Assembly: GCA_047638695.1 (NCBI GenBank)
Contig: JBLINY010000117.1
Span: 1 to 13,571 of the forward strand
Direction: 5' to 3'
DNA: 13,571 bases
Origin: JAHECQ01 sp047638695
Lineage (GTDB): Bacteria > Actinomycetota > Acidimicrobiia > Acidimicrobiales > SZUA-35
The notes below the pieces were generated by a model. The model was not told where the DNA came from. It searched no databases and saw only the letters and a program-made list of their open reading frames with translations. Position numbers and translations under genes: made by a program. Below, one piece after another: positions 1 through 6,594 of the stretch; within the stretch, counting starts at the first letter, position 1; each line of letters opens with the position of its first letter.

Positions 1-768
1 GCCCATGCACCGTTTCTGCATCGGTTCTTCGATGACGACCCCGAGACCTACGGACAGCAATTCCGCGACTACGTCGCTGACACCGGGATTACCACGACGG
101 AGATGATGCGCGAGGCGTCGGCGCCCAACATCGAGACCGCCGCCACCCCGTTCGGATTCCGCATGAGGACCACCAGGGACTACCGCCAGCAGTTCCGCCA
201 TGTGCGCGTCTCGAATTGCATCTTCCCCAACGCCATCACCATTGCCATGAGTCGAGAAATGACGATCACGCAATGGCATGTGCCCATCAACGAAACAACC
301 AGCTACTGGTACGCCATGTTCGTCAGCTTCGGTGAACCGGTCGATGCCGACCAAATGCGAGGCCAACGCATCAGCCAAGTCACACTCCCCCTGTACGAGC
401 CGGTAACGGGAAGACACAACCAGTGGGGCTACAACCCCGAAGAACAGCAGCGGGCCACGTTCACCGGGATGGGCACCGACATCAACGTGCACGATCAGTG
501 GGCCGTTGAATCGCAGGGCCCTCTGTTCGACCGAACCAACGAACATCTCGGACCAACCGACATCGGTATCCGAACCCACCGGCGCATGTTTCTCGCTGCC
601 GCCAACCAGCCAGACCCGACGACGCTGATCGGCCGGGCGCACGATCTGGCCGGGCCAGCCGCCATCGATGCCGTCACCACCGGTCAAGACTTCGACGCTG
701 CCTGGCAGGATCTCGATCGAGTCCGTCGGGAGGGGTCAAGTTGGGCCACACCGATCGAGTACTCATGA
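1..768 (+). CDS. Rieske-type aromatic ring-hydroxylating oxygenase alpha subunit, C-terminal catalytic part (5' truncated)
   Basis: The frame is open from base 1, so the start and the N-terminal Rieske [2Fe-2S] domain lie outside the window; 255 residues remain. The fragment opens with H-x4-H (codons 2 and 7, AHAPFLH), which matches the two iron-binding histidines of the D-x2-H-x4-H motif of the oxygenase catalytic domain. HVPINETTSYWY and DRTNEHLGPTDIGIR further on are typical of the phthalate 4,5-dioxygenase/LigX-like branch, and the Asp after GPT is the likely third iron ligand. The family uses a separate reductase to insert oxygen into, or O-demethylate, aromatic rings; no reductase is visible here. 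The gene ends inside the start region of the glutamine-synthetase-like gene, so the two are probably co-transcribed. Family assignment is firm; the substrate is unknown. Confidence 0.88.
   Translation, partial: AHAPFLHRFFDDDPETYGQQFRDYVADTGITTTEMMREASAPNIETAATPFGFRMRTTRDYRQQFRHVRVSNCIFPNAITIAMSREMTITQWHVPINETTSYWYAMFVSFGEPVDADQMRGQRISQVTLPLYEPVTGRHNQWGYNPEEQQRATFTGMGTDINVHDQWAVESQGPLFDRTNEHLGPTDIGIRTHRRMFLAAANQPDPTTLIGRAHDLAGPAAIDAVTTGQDFDAAWQDLDRVRREGSSWATPIEYS
728..735 (+). promoter_or_regulatory. Strong Shine-Dalgarno for the ligase gene, inside the oxygenase gene
   Basis: GGGAGGGG lies 5 bases before TTG 741. That is ideal spacing for TTG 741 but 29 bases from ATG 765, so it favours the TTG start. 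ATG 765 overlaps the oxygenase stop as ATGA and remains possible through translational coupling. Confidence 0.55.
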
Positions 769-2159
769 CAACAGACAGGGTCATGCCAACAGACAACCTC
801 CTGACAACAGACAGCGTCTTGGAGCACATCCGGTCCGAAGCAATCCACACCGTTCGAGTTCTCTTCACCGACCAGCACGGCCTCCTACGAGGCAAGGCCA
901 TAGCGGCCTCAACAATGGCAACCGTGTTCGAGAACGGCATCGGCGTGCCCGGCTCGTTGCTGCACAAGGACCTCCGAGGCAACCACGTCATCGGCTTGTG
1001 GGAACCAACCGGCCATCGCCAGCTCGACGAGCTTGTCGGCGCCCGCAACATCGTGCTGCGGCCAGACCCCAACACCTTCAGACCGATCCCGTGGATGGAA
1101 CCCGGTACCGCCGTCGTCCTCTCCGATCTCGAGACGACCTCGGGCGCGCCGATCGAACTCTCGACCCGACAGATCTACCGAAAGGCGTTGAGCTCACTCG
1201 ATAGCCAGCATCGCTTTCGGGCCGGTCTCGAACTCGAGTTCCACCTGTTTCGCTGCGACGACAGCGGCGAGCTGCACAACAGCCACCAGGGTTGGGATCT
1301 GTTAGGCGAGGAAGGTCTCGATCGCCTGCAGCCGATCCTCGAAGCGCTCCGGCGCTGCTTGTCCGAACTCGGCATGCCGCCGGCCACCATCGAGATCGAA
1401 CACGGACCGAGCCAGGTCGAGCTGACCTTCGAGCCTGCCATCGGGCTCGAGATCGCCGATCAGGCCGTTCTGGTTCGGACTGCGATTAGGCATACGGCCC
1501 GTCGTCATGGCCACCAGGCAACATTCATGAGTCGTCCATCGATTGGCGGTGACAACTTCCCGAGTGGTTGGCACGTGCACCAATCGCTCGTCTCCGATTC
1601 CAACCTCGACAGCCTCTTCGTGCCGCCAGATAGCGAACAGCTTCTCTCCCCGATCGGTGAACACTTCGTCGCCGGAATCCTGCGGAACGCCAGCGCCGCA
1701 TGCCTGCTGACAACTCCAACGGTGACCGGCTACAAGCGGTACCGCCCCAACGCCGTCACCCCCGACCGCATCACCTGGAGTAACGAGCATCGCGGCGCCA
1801 TGATCCGAGTCGTTGGCGGTACGGGAGATCCATCCACCCGTATCGAGAATCGGGCTGGCGATCCGGCCGCCAACCCGTACCTTTTGCTCGCATCACAGGT
1901 CATCTCCGGAATCGACGGTCTGACGAATCAGCTCGTTCCGCCGCCGCCGACCGATTCTCCCTATGCCACCAACGCTGGCGTCGCCCTGCCTCGAACCCTC
2001 GGCGAGGCCGTGACGGAGTTCGACCAAAGCGACGTCTTTCAAGCCGCGCTCGGCGGCGACGTTGTCGACTATCTAGTGGCCTTGAAACGGGCCGAGTGGC
2101 ATCGTTTCAGCCAAGCGGTGACCGACTGGGAGCAGCGCGAGTACTTCGACCGCTTCTAG
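741..2159 (+). CDS. Glutamine synthetase family ligase (gamma-glutamyl-amine synthetase-like)
   Basis: ATP-dependent glutamate-amine ligase of the GS-I fold, 472 residues from TTG 741 or 464 from ATG 765. The active-site blocks appear in order: GLELEFHLF (metal Glu), IEIEHGPSQVEL (Glu loop), SGWHVHQSL (the GSGxHxH equivalent), GYKRYRPNAVTP, a HRGAMIRV block (NRxAxIR-like) and RIENRAGDPAANPYL (ENR flap and C-terminal block). The N-terminal beta-grasp begins near VRVLFTDQHGLLRGK. The Tyr-adenylylation region of housekeeping GlnA is not evident, and relatives include PuuA, IpuC and gamma-glutamylanilide synthases, so a detoxifying or catabolic role on an amine is more likely than ammonia assimilation. 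It overlaps the upstream oxygenase gene and is very likely co-expressed with it. The N-terminus carries a threefold hexapeptide repeat. The amine substrate is not shown by the sequence. Confidence 0.9.
   Translation: MGHTDRVLMTTDRVMPTDNLLTTDSVLEHIRSEAIHTVRVLFTDQHGLLRGKAIAASTMATVFENGIGVPGSLLHKDLRGNHVIGLWEPTGHRQLDELVGARNIVLRPDPNTFRPIPWMEPGTAVVLSDLETTSGAPIELSTRQIYRKALSSLDSQHRFRAGLELEFHLFRCDDSGELHNSHQGWDLLGEEGLDRLQPILEALRRCLSELGMPPATIEIEHGPSQVELTFEPAIGLEIADQAVLVRTAIRHTARRHGHQATFMSRPSIGGDNFPSGWHVHQSLVSDSNLDSLFVPPDSEQLLSPIGEHFVAGILRNASAACLLTTPTVTGYKRYRPNAVTPDRITWSNEHRGAMIRVVGGTGDPSTRIENRAGDPAANPYLLLASQVISGIDGLTNQLVPPPPTDSPYATNAGVALPRTLGEAVTEFDQSDVFQAALGGDVVDYLVALKRAEWHRFSQAVTDWEQREYFDRF
770..823 (+). 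repeat. 18-bp tandem repeat x3 at the ligase N-terminus
   Basis: AACAGACA recurs at 770, 788 and 806, an exact 18-bp period. A longer 13-bp copy (TGACAACAGACAG) is at 766-778 and 802-814. Being in frame, it encodes three hexapeptides, TTDRVM PTDNLL TTDSVL, immediately before the conserved N-terminal helix. This looks like a small in-frame expansion that carries alternative ATG codons at 765 and 783. Confidence 0.7.
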
Positions 2160-2533
2160 CTACGACGCCACTGCGACGGGTCCAGATCATCGGGGACAGC
2201 GAGCATCAAGGTCGATGCCGCGGGCTGAACAACGCGGGTCTGGTGGCCCTGCCCCGTGAGGTCGTCGGCCAGCAGCACTTCGCCGGACGCAATCGTCCGG
2301 ATCGTGCCGTCGCCTGCCTCGACCTCGATCTCGCCGCCAACGGGGACGACGAACTGGCGTCGCGGCGCGTTGTGGAAATCAAGATCGAGCCCGGGCTGGC
2401 CGGTGCGGAATATGGCGCCAACAAGCGGAATCATCGAGGTGGTGAATCCCCGACCGGTATCAACCGCCTCGATGTCGAGGTCTTCGAAAACGGTTTGCCC
2501 TTCGTCATTGGCTCTCATCCAGACGACCTTCAT
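2156..2533 (-). CDS. Small cupin-domain protein
   Basis: 125 residues, ATG start with an AAGGTAGG ribosome site just upstream. The single cupin barrel is visible as LDFHNAPRRQFVVPVGGEIEV (about residues 51-71; FHxAPRRQ, then GE-E) followed by SGEVLLADDLTGQGHQTRVV (about 83-102), giving the PG-x5-D-x-TGxGH signature of a stand-alone cupin family common near oxygenase genes. Such proteins may bind a metal through His/Glu/Gln and act as small isomerases, dioxygenases or accessory proteins; the reaction cannot be read from the sequence. It follows the monooxygenase gene by 47 bases on the same strand and is probably its operon partner. Its TAG interlocks with the TAG of the convergent ligase in the palindrome CTAG (2156-2159). 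Confidence 0.82.
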   Translation of the reverse strand: MKVVWMRANDEGQTVFEDLDIEAVDTGRGFTTSMIPLVGAIFRTGQPGLDLDFHNAPRRQFVVPVGGEIEVEAGDGTIRTIASGEVLLADDLTGQGHQTRVVQPAASTLMLAVPDDLDPSQWRRS

Positions 2534-2545
2534 AATCGACCTACC

Positions 2546-2596
2546 TTCATGTTGGGTCCGAGTTCACGTTGGGTCTGTCTTCATGTTGGATCTATG
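2546..2596 (-). repeat. 17-bp tandem repeat x3 spanning the monooxygenase/cupin junction
   Basis: Three contiguous 17-bp units (2546-2562, 2563-2579, 2580-2596) share the + strand core TTCAYGTTGGRTC. On the coding (-) strand each unit contains GA(C/T)CCAAC(A/G)TGA, that is Asp-Pro-Thr-stop. The unit at 2580-2596 holds the real end of the monooxygenase gene; the other two are non-coding copies of that end. Because 17 is not a multiple of 3, the three TGA codons (ending at 2581, 2564 and 2547) fall in three different frames. The last unit abuts the ribosome site of the cupin gene. Confidence 0.85.
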
Positions 2597-3792
2597 AGCG
2601 CCCGCATCGACCACACCTTGCCATCGGCAAGGCCCAAGAGGTCCTTCGCACACTCCCGCAGAATCTGGGGTGATGTTGTTGCGTGCTGGGCGCCGGTCAT
2701 CATGTCGCGAACGCACCGTTGCAGCGTTCCCGAACGGGCTGCGCCACCGCCGCCATACTCGAAGGCGAACTGGGCGATGTCGTTGGCAACCGAGGTGACG
2801 TGGTTCAGGGCCAGCCGCACCAGGGTGAAGGGCCGGGTCGGAATGGGTCCGGGCGCGCTGATGGCTTCTTCCATGTCGCTCCAGGCCTGAAAGGTGAGAG
2901 CCCGGGCCCCGAGTAGCGAGGCCTCGAGATGGCCGTACTGCTCTTGGAAGCTCTCGCTCCCGCCCTGCTCGGCCAACACGAATGGCCGGTCGCCCTCGTG
3001 GCGGGCGAGCGCTGCAATCTCGTCGAGCAATCGTCGGCCAAGGCCGAGCGCGAACCCGGTGTGGCCAATCGCTGCGAATCCAAGAATCCCCAGTTTGTAG
3101 AGATCACCGCCAGTGATGGCGAGTCTGGTGCCCTGGAGGTGTGTCGAGCCCTCGGGCACAAAGATGTTGGTGATCGAGTAGTCAACGCTTCCCGTTGCCC
3201 GAAGCCCGAGAACGTCCCAGTTCCCTTTCACCGTGGCGTCGTCGACCGGGACAACGAACACTCGGAACTCCGGTAGACCAGTTAAGGGATCGATCCGCGG
3301 TTTGCTGCCGTCGAACACGATCCCGCCCGTATGCACGTAGTCGGCATGAAGCAGCCCACTCGCATACGACCACTCGCCCGTGAGCCGGAAACCACCCGGT
3401 TCACATACGGCTCGGCCCAGTGGGGCACCGTGGCCGGCGATCAGACTGAGCTGACCGTCAAATAGCTCGCTGGCAACTTCGGAGGCGAGGTAGGCCGCGC
3501 CCGTGCCAGTTGAAAGATTGGCTGCCATCTGAACCCAACCGGTCGAGCCGTCGGCACCACTCAACGCCTCGATTACCTTCAGGCTCTGCACCGGCCAAAG
3601 CTCTGAGCCACCGAGTTCACCTGGCACCCATATCGCCATCAGGCCACTCTCGGTAAGCGCGCCAACAACCGACTCGGTCAGTTGGCCCCCCGCCTCACCG
3701 GCCACGGCGTCCGCGTCGATGAGCGGCCGCAGCCTTGCCGCTTCAGCGACCAGCCCGACTTCCGACTGGTCAACTCGTTCGCTGGTCGTCAC
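2581..3792 (-). CDS. Acyl-CoA dehydrogenase-fold flavin-dependent monooxygenase (HsaA-like)
   Basis: 403 residues from a GTG start, the usual length of the family. It has the acyl-CoA dehydrogenase fold, with an N-terminal helical domain (LRPLIDADAVAGEAGGQLTE..LGGSEL), a beta domain containing GEWSYASGLLHADY (about residues 137-150) and NWDVLGLRATGSVDY (about 191-205), and a C-terminal helical bundle. The WxYASGxxHA block and LGLRATGS are hallmarks of group D two-component hydroxylases such as HsaA and HpaB-type oxygenases, and of related desulfurisation enzymes, rather than true acyl-CoA dehydrogenases. Such enzymes take reduced flavin from a separate reductase, which is not in the window, and hydroxylate aromatic or heteroatom substrates. 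It stands 33 bases after a small membrane-protein gene and upstream of a cupin gene. The start is the only in-frame GTG close to a weak GGAAG site. Confidence 0.85.
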   Translation of the reverse strand: MTTSERVDQSEVGLVAEAARLRPLIDADAVAGEAGGQLTESVVGALTESGLMAIWVPGELGGSELWPVQSLKVIEALSGADGSTGWVQMAANLSTGTGAAYLASEVASELFDGQLSLIAGHGAPLGRAVCEPGGFRLTGEWSYASGLLHADYVHTGGIVFDGSKPRIDPLTGLPEFRVFVVPVDDATVKGNWDVLGLRATGSVDYSITNIFVPEGSTHLQGTRLAITGGDLYKLGILGFAAIGHTGFALGLGRRLLDEIAALARHEGDRPFVLAEQGGSESFQEQYGHLEASLLGARALTFQAWSDMEEAISAPGPIPTRPFTLVRLALNHVTSVANDIAQFAFEYGGGGAARSGTLQRCVRDMMTGAQHATTSPQILRECAKDLLGLADGKVWSMRALIDPT

Positions 3793-3825
3793 AACCAGCA
3801 GTCTTCCAGATCAGACCCGAACTGG

Positions 3826-4065
3826 TCAGATGTGCGACCGGTGGGCGGCGAAAGGGACAAGCGCAAATCCGGCTGACGCGAGCCAAAGGCCGATACCGAC
3901 ATTGGCATTGGTGGTCATGCCCACCCACAACCCAGCCCCGAAGCACAGCAGGGACAGCACCCAGCTTGCGAGGCGCAGACGTCGAACAGTGGGGCTGGAA
4001 TGACGTCGATTGGAGATCGGCTGGTTGGAGATCAGCCCAGTCCACCAGCGCCGCCTGCGGCTCAC
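3826..4065 (-). CDS. Small two-helix membrane protein, unknown function
   Basis: Up to 79 residues from GTG 4065. An Arg-rich N-terminus (SRRRR, then RRLRL) precedes two hydrophobic segments, about residues 33-51 (LASWVLSLLCFGAGLWVGM) and 56-74 (VGIGLWLASAGFALVPFAA), with a short TTNAN turn between them, which predicts a hairpin membrane protein. Third codon positions are G/C-rich as in neighbouring genes, which supports real coding. It fits neatly between the GntR gene (36 bases) and the monooxygenase gene (33 bases) on the same strand. There is no clear ribosome site at 4065, so the start may lie further in. I do not recognise the family. Confidence 0.55.
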   Translation of the reverse strand: MSRRRRWWTGLISNQPISNRRHSSPTVRRLRLASWVLSLLCFGAGLWVGMTTNANVGIGLWLASAGFALVPFAAHRSHI

Positions 4066-4101
4066 AACTCGCGGGACCGACGGGTCTGGGCGGTCAATCC
4101 T

Positions 4102-4885
4102 CTAGGCCTCCGGGATCATCCCCACCTCCGCATCGGGCCTGCCCGCCCGCAGAACGATGCGATCGGATCTGCAACGGGAGAAGCCGAAGTCGATCGGATC
4201 ACCAACGTCATCATGCAGAAGACGCTCGAACCGAAGAAGAGGCGTCGCAACCGGCACCGAGAGGAGCTCGGCGACCGCTTCATCAGCGGCGGTCGCTTCG
4301 ACTTGAACGTCCAATCGGCCGGTCGAGACTCCGAGGGCTGCGAGCACATCGAACCAGTCGCCGTACCAGTCGCCATCAAGATCTCCCGAGAAGACGTCAG
4401 CAACCGCATCCCCGGCGAGATAGCTGGTCGCCACGGCGTAGGGATCGCGATCGATGAGAGTCTCATAGTCGGCGACAAAACACGGCGCTCCATGCTCCAG
4501 CCCCAGTTTGACAGCGACCGTTGGGGGCGCTGGTTCGGTCGAGACCGAACGGAAGCGGGTGATCACCCGCTGTCCCCCGCCACGATACGTGACACCGATG
4601 CCCTTGCTGCTCGCCAGATCGTGAACCGCTCGTCGAGACACGACGAGCGTTCCACGCCCCTGTAGTCGAGTGACGTATCCGTCAGAGCGCAGCAGATCGA
4701 GTGCCACCCGAACAACGTTGCGGCCCATACCGTAGGCACACATCAGTCTGTTCAGCCTCGGTCGGCAACGCCGTGCCACAGGCGAAACTTCCCGACAGAA
4801 TCTCCGTCCGAAGCAGGTCCGCCACGTGCCGACCTGCGGTGACCTTGGCATCATGACGACTCACAGAACGATCGGCGCTTTGCAT
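4102..4885 (-). pseudogene. GntR-family (HutC-type) transcriptional regulator, frameshifted
   Basis: Two overlapping frames together make one regulator. From ATG 4885 (AGGAG ribosome site at 4895-4900) the first frame gives the winged-helix start, with VADLLRTEILSGSFACG and LPTEAE through residue 45. The second frame continues with LMCAYGMGRNVVRVALDLL, the wing YVTRLQGRGTLV, and then a UTRA ligand-binding domain down to the stop at 4102. The frames join only with a one-base net shift near 4744-4751 (minus-strand ctgaacagactgatg). Restored, the protein would be about 260 residues, normal for HutC-type regulators that bind small effectors such as amines, sugars or histidine derivatives. As written, the recognition helix is out of frame with the start, so no functional DNA-binding protein would be made unless the shift is programmed or is a sequencing error. 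Confidence 0.82.
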
Positions 4886-4893
4886 GGGCAGAA

Positions 4894-4900
4894 CTCTCCT
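4894..4900 (-). promoter_or_regulatory. Ribosome binding site that sets the GntR start
   Basis: On the minus strand AGGAGAG stands 8 bases before ATG 4885. The codons just upstream of that ATG lack family similarity, so this site fixes the original start of the regulator. Confidence 0.6.
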
Positions 4901-4940
4901 GTCTCGGAGATGAGTGAGGACGGAACCGTCACCTCGATTC

Positions 4941-5013
4941 CGAGAGTGTTCCCGACCAACGTTTCGGGCGTTGGTCGGGAACATGAATCAGGGCCGATTC
5001 AAGAACACTCTCG
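4941..5013. repeat. Outer 11-bp inverted repeat overlapping the hairpin
   Basis: CGAGAGTGTTC at 4941-4951 is exactly complementary to GAACACTCTCG at 5003-5013. The left copy shares 4947-4951 with the left arm of the 15-bp hairpin, so the two pairings exclude each other. GAACA therefore occurs three times as a half-site (complement at 4947-4951, direct at 4979-4983 and 5003-5007). Confidence 0.6.
4947..4983. promoter_or_regulatory. Perfect 15-bp inverted repeat, candidate operator or terminator
   Basis: TGTTCCCGACCAACG (4947-4961) and its exact complement (4969-4983) flank a 7-base loop, TTTCGGG. The element lies in the 152-bp gap between the end of the solute-binding-protein remnant and the GntR start. 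No T-run follows on either strand, so a classical intrinsic terminator is less likely than a dimeric regulator site, perhaps the GntR protein's own operator. A U-tract-less actinobacterial terminator remains possible. Confidence 0.6.
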
Positions 5014-5037
5014 AAGGCCTCGACCTTCTCCTACCGA

Positions 5038-5820
5038 CTACTCCTCTACATAAACCGAGGTGAGGTCAGCGAACCACGACTGGGGCTGAACGAAGTTCTT
5101 CACGTTGGGCGAAAGCACACGCAAATTCAGATCGTGTACGGTCACGATCACCGGAGCATCTTTCATCATCAGCGACTGCATCTCCATCAGGAGTGCATTC
5201 GAGACATCCGGATCGAACTCCGCGGCGGCCGCGTAGTACAACCGATCGACCTCGGGATTCGAGTAGCCAGGTGCGTTGCAGCACGATGCGGTACCGAACC
5301 CTGCTGTCTCGGGAGCGAAGTCGGTGATGTACAGCCGCATGCCCGACGGATACAGCGGAGCCAGCGAGATGTACAGCGCGTCGATGTCCTGCCAATCCGG
5401 ATGCTGCAGGCCCTGCCGCAGGCCGGTGATGATGTTGTTCCACTCCATTGGAATGAGATTGGCGGTGACGCCAACAGCCAGCAGGTCAGCCTGGAGCTTC
5501 TCGTTCATTGGACCTGGGAACATATTGCCCGAGCCACCTGTGGGATAGGCCATGTTGAGTTCGAGGCCTTCCGCAAAGCCAGCTTCGGCAAGGAGTTCCT
5601 TCGCCTTCTCCGGATCGTACGGATAGCCCTCCCACGACGGGTCGTACCAAGGGTGGCCGTCGTAGAGATACTGCGTGGCCGGATAGCCGACGCCATTGAT
5701 CAACGCTCCGGTTCCTTCCCGATCGACTGCGTAGTTCAACGCCTGACGAATCCGCACATCATCGAACGGGGCCTTCTGCACATTGAGCTGGTAGGTGACA
5801 GGGTGGGCCAACAAGTCAGA
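5038..5820 (-). pseudogene. ABC transporter peptide-type solute-binding protein, C-terminal remnant
   Basis: About 258 residues of an SBP_bac_5 (OppA/DppA-type) protein: TYQLNVQKAPFDDVRIRQAL, the YDPEKAKELLAEAGF lobe hinge, and the C-terminal strand NLRVLSPNVKNF near the end. Full-length members have roughly 500-600 residues and begin with a lipoprotein or secretion signal; here the N-terminal half and signal are missing. The 5' end abuts an ATPase fragment in a different frame, at about 5805-5820. Its only nearby start is a TTG at 5814 lying inside the ATPase remnant, so this is a deletion product, not a compact gene. The stop at 5038 is the natural C-terminal end. The ancestral substrate would have been a peptide or another small solute. 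Confidence 0.85.
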
Positions 5821-6290
5821 GCCATAGCGATGACCACCCGTTGCCGCAGACCCCCGGAGAGCCCAAACGGATAGGCATCGAGACGACGCTCAGGCGACGG
5901 AATTTGGACCAGTTCGAGAAGCTCGAGGGCCCGGGCCTTTGCCGCCCTCTTGCCAGGGTCGTCGTGGGCACGAACGGTCTCCACCAACTGCGGTCGCACC
6001 GTGTACACAGGATCGAGAGCGGTCAACGGATCCTGGAACACCATCGCAATGTCCTTGCCCCGACGTGAGCGTCGCTCCTTCGCCGACAGCTGCAGTAGGT
6101 CGGTCCCGTTGAGTAGGATCTGGCCCGATATCCGAGTACGGCGAGGTTGAATCCCGAGCAGCGTGCGCAACATTGCGCTCTTGCCTGAGCCGGACTCGCC
6201 CAGCACCCCAAGCACCGAACCGGCTTCGACGCTGAAGCTGATTCCGTTGTTGGCTCGCAGGGGGCCGCCGGGGGTGTCGAACTCGGTCAC
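5805..6290 (-). pseudogene. Oligopeptide-type ABC transporter ATPase (OppD/DppD-like), truncated
   Basis: From GTG 6290 the frame shows TEFDTPGGPLRA, Walker A GESGSGKS (residues 31-38), the Q-loop MVFQDPLTALDPV (Gln about 86) and the signature LSGGLRQRVVIAMAL (about 144-158). Family similarity ends at about residue 160 (ALTC), exactly before Walker B should appear; D-loop, H-loop and the C-terminal oligopeptide domain are absent. The frame then runs out of phase through the solute-binding-protein sequence to a stop at 5736. Upstream of the GTG the frame stays open and reads RDL, which matches the usual VRDLxTEF, so a few N-terminal residues seem lost too. Without Walker B it cannot hydrolyse ATP. 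Permease genes are absent. Confidence 0.87.
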
Positions 6291-6594
6291 CAGATCACGC
6301 GACGACCGGCATTTCTGCGACTGGTCGACTGAGTAACGCCACCGTTACGCCAGGTAGATGCACGATCCACATGGTCGTGACCTGGGCAAAGGTCGAAACC
6401 CGCCGGGGAATGGGCCGGGTCGAGGTATCACTCGACCTCGGACGAACGAGCGGCAATCGGCGAACGGGCTGGAGCCATGAACAGTCAACGCCATGGGTCG
6501 AGAAGGCGCTCACTCACGTGGCCGCTATGCCCCCGGAGAAGAAGAAACCGAAGAAGAAGGCCGCCCTAAAGAGCTAGACGGCACAGAGTTCCAG
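6291..6594. other. 304-bp stretch with no confident gene
   Basis: This lies between the ATPase remnant and the acetyltransferase remnant. It holds a small inverted repeat, GTAACG-CCAC-CGTTAC (6333-6348), and one short + strand frame ending in a Lys-rich tail. I see no promoter consensus, tRNA or IS end. It is probably debris from the deletion that trimmed the ATPase gene. Confidence 0.5.
6371..6577 (+). CDS. Possible small ORF with Lys-rich tail, or 3' remnant of a lost gene
   Basis: 68 residues from ATG, ending PPEKKKPKKKAALKS. Basic Lys/Ala/Pro tails are common at the C-termini of high-G+C actinobacterial proteins. The frame is also open upstream of the ATG, into the region antisense to the ATPase remnant, so it could be the 3' end of a gene cut by the same rearrangement. 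There is no ribosome site and no family similarity that I recognise; it may be chance. Confidence 0.2.
   Translation: MVVTWAKVETRRGMGRVEVSLDLGRTSGNRRTGWSHEQSTPWVEKALTHVAAMPPEKKKPKKKAALKS

Noticed and set aside
2546..2596. Short tandem repeat considered as a CRISPR remnant
   Set aside because: The units are contiguous 17-mers with no unique spacers and no cas genes nearby, and they derive from the end of the adjacent gene.
3770..4045. Overlapping 91-codon minus-strand frame across the small membrane protein and the monooxygenase start
   Set aside because: It has no family similarity, poor composition, and overlaps two better-supported genes.
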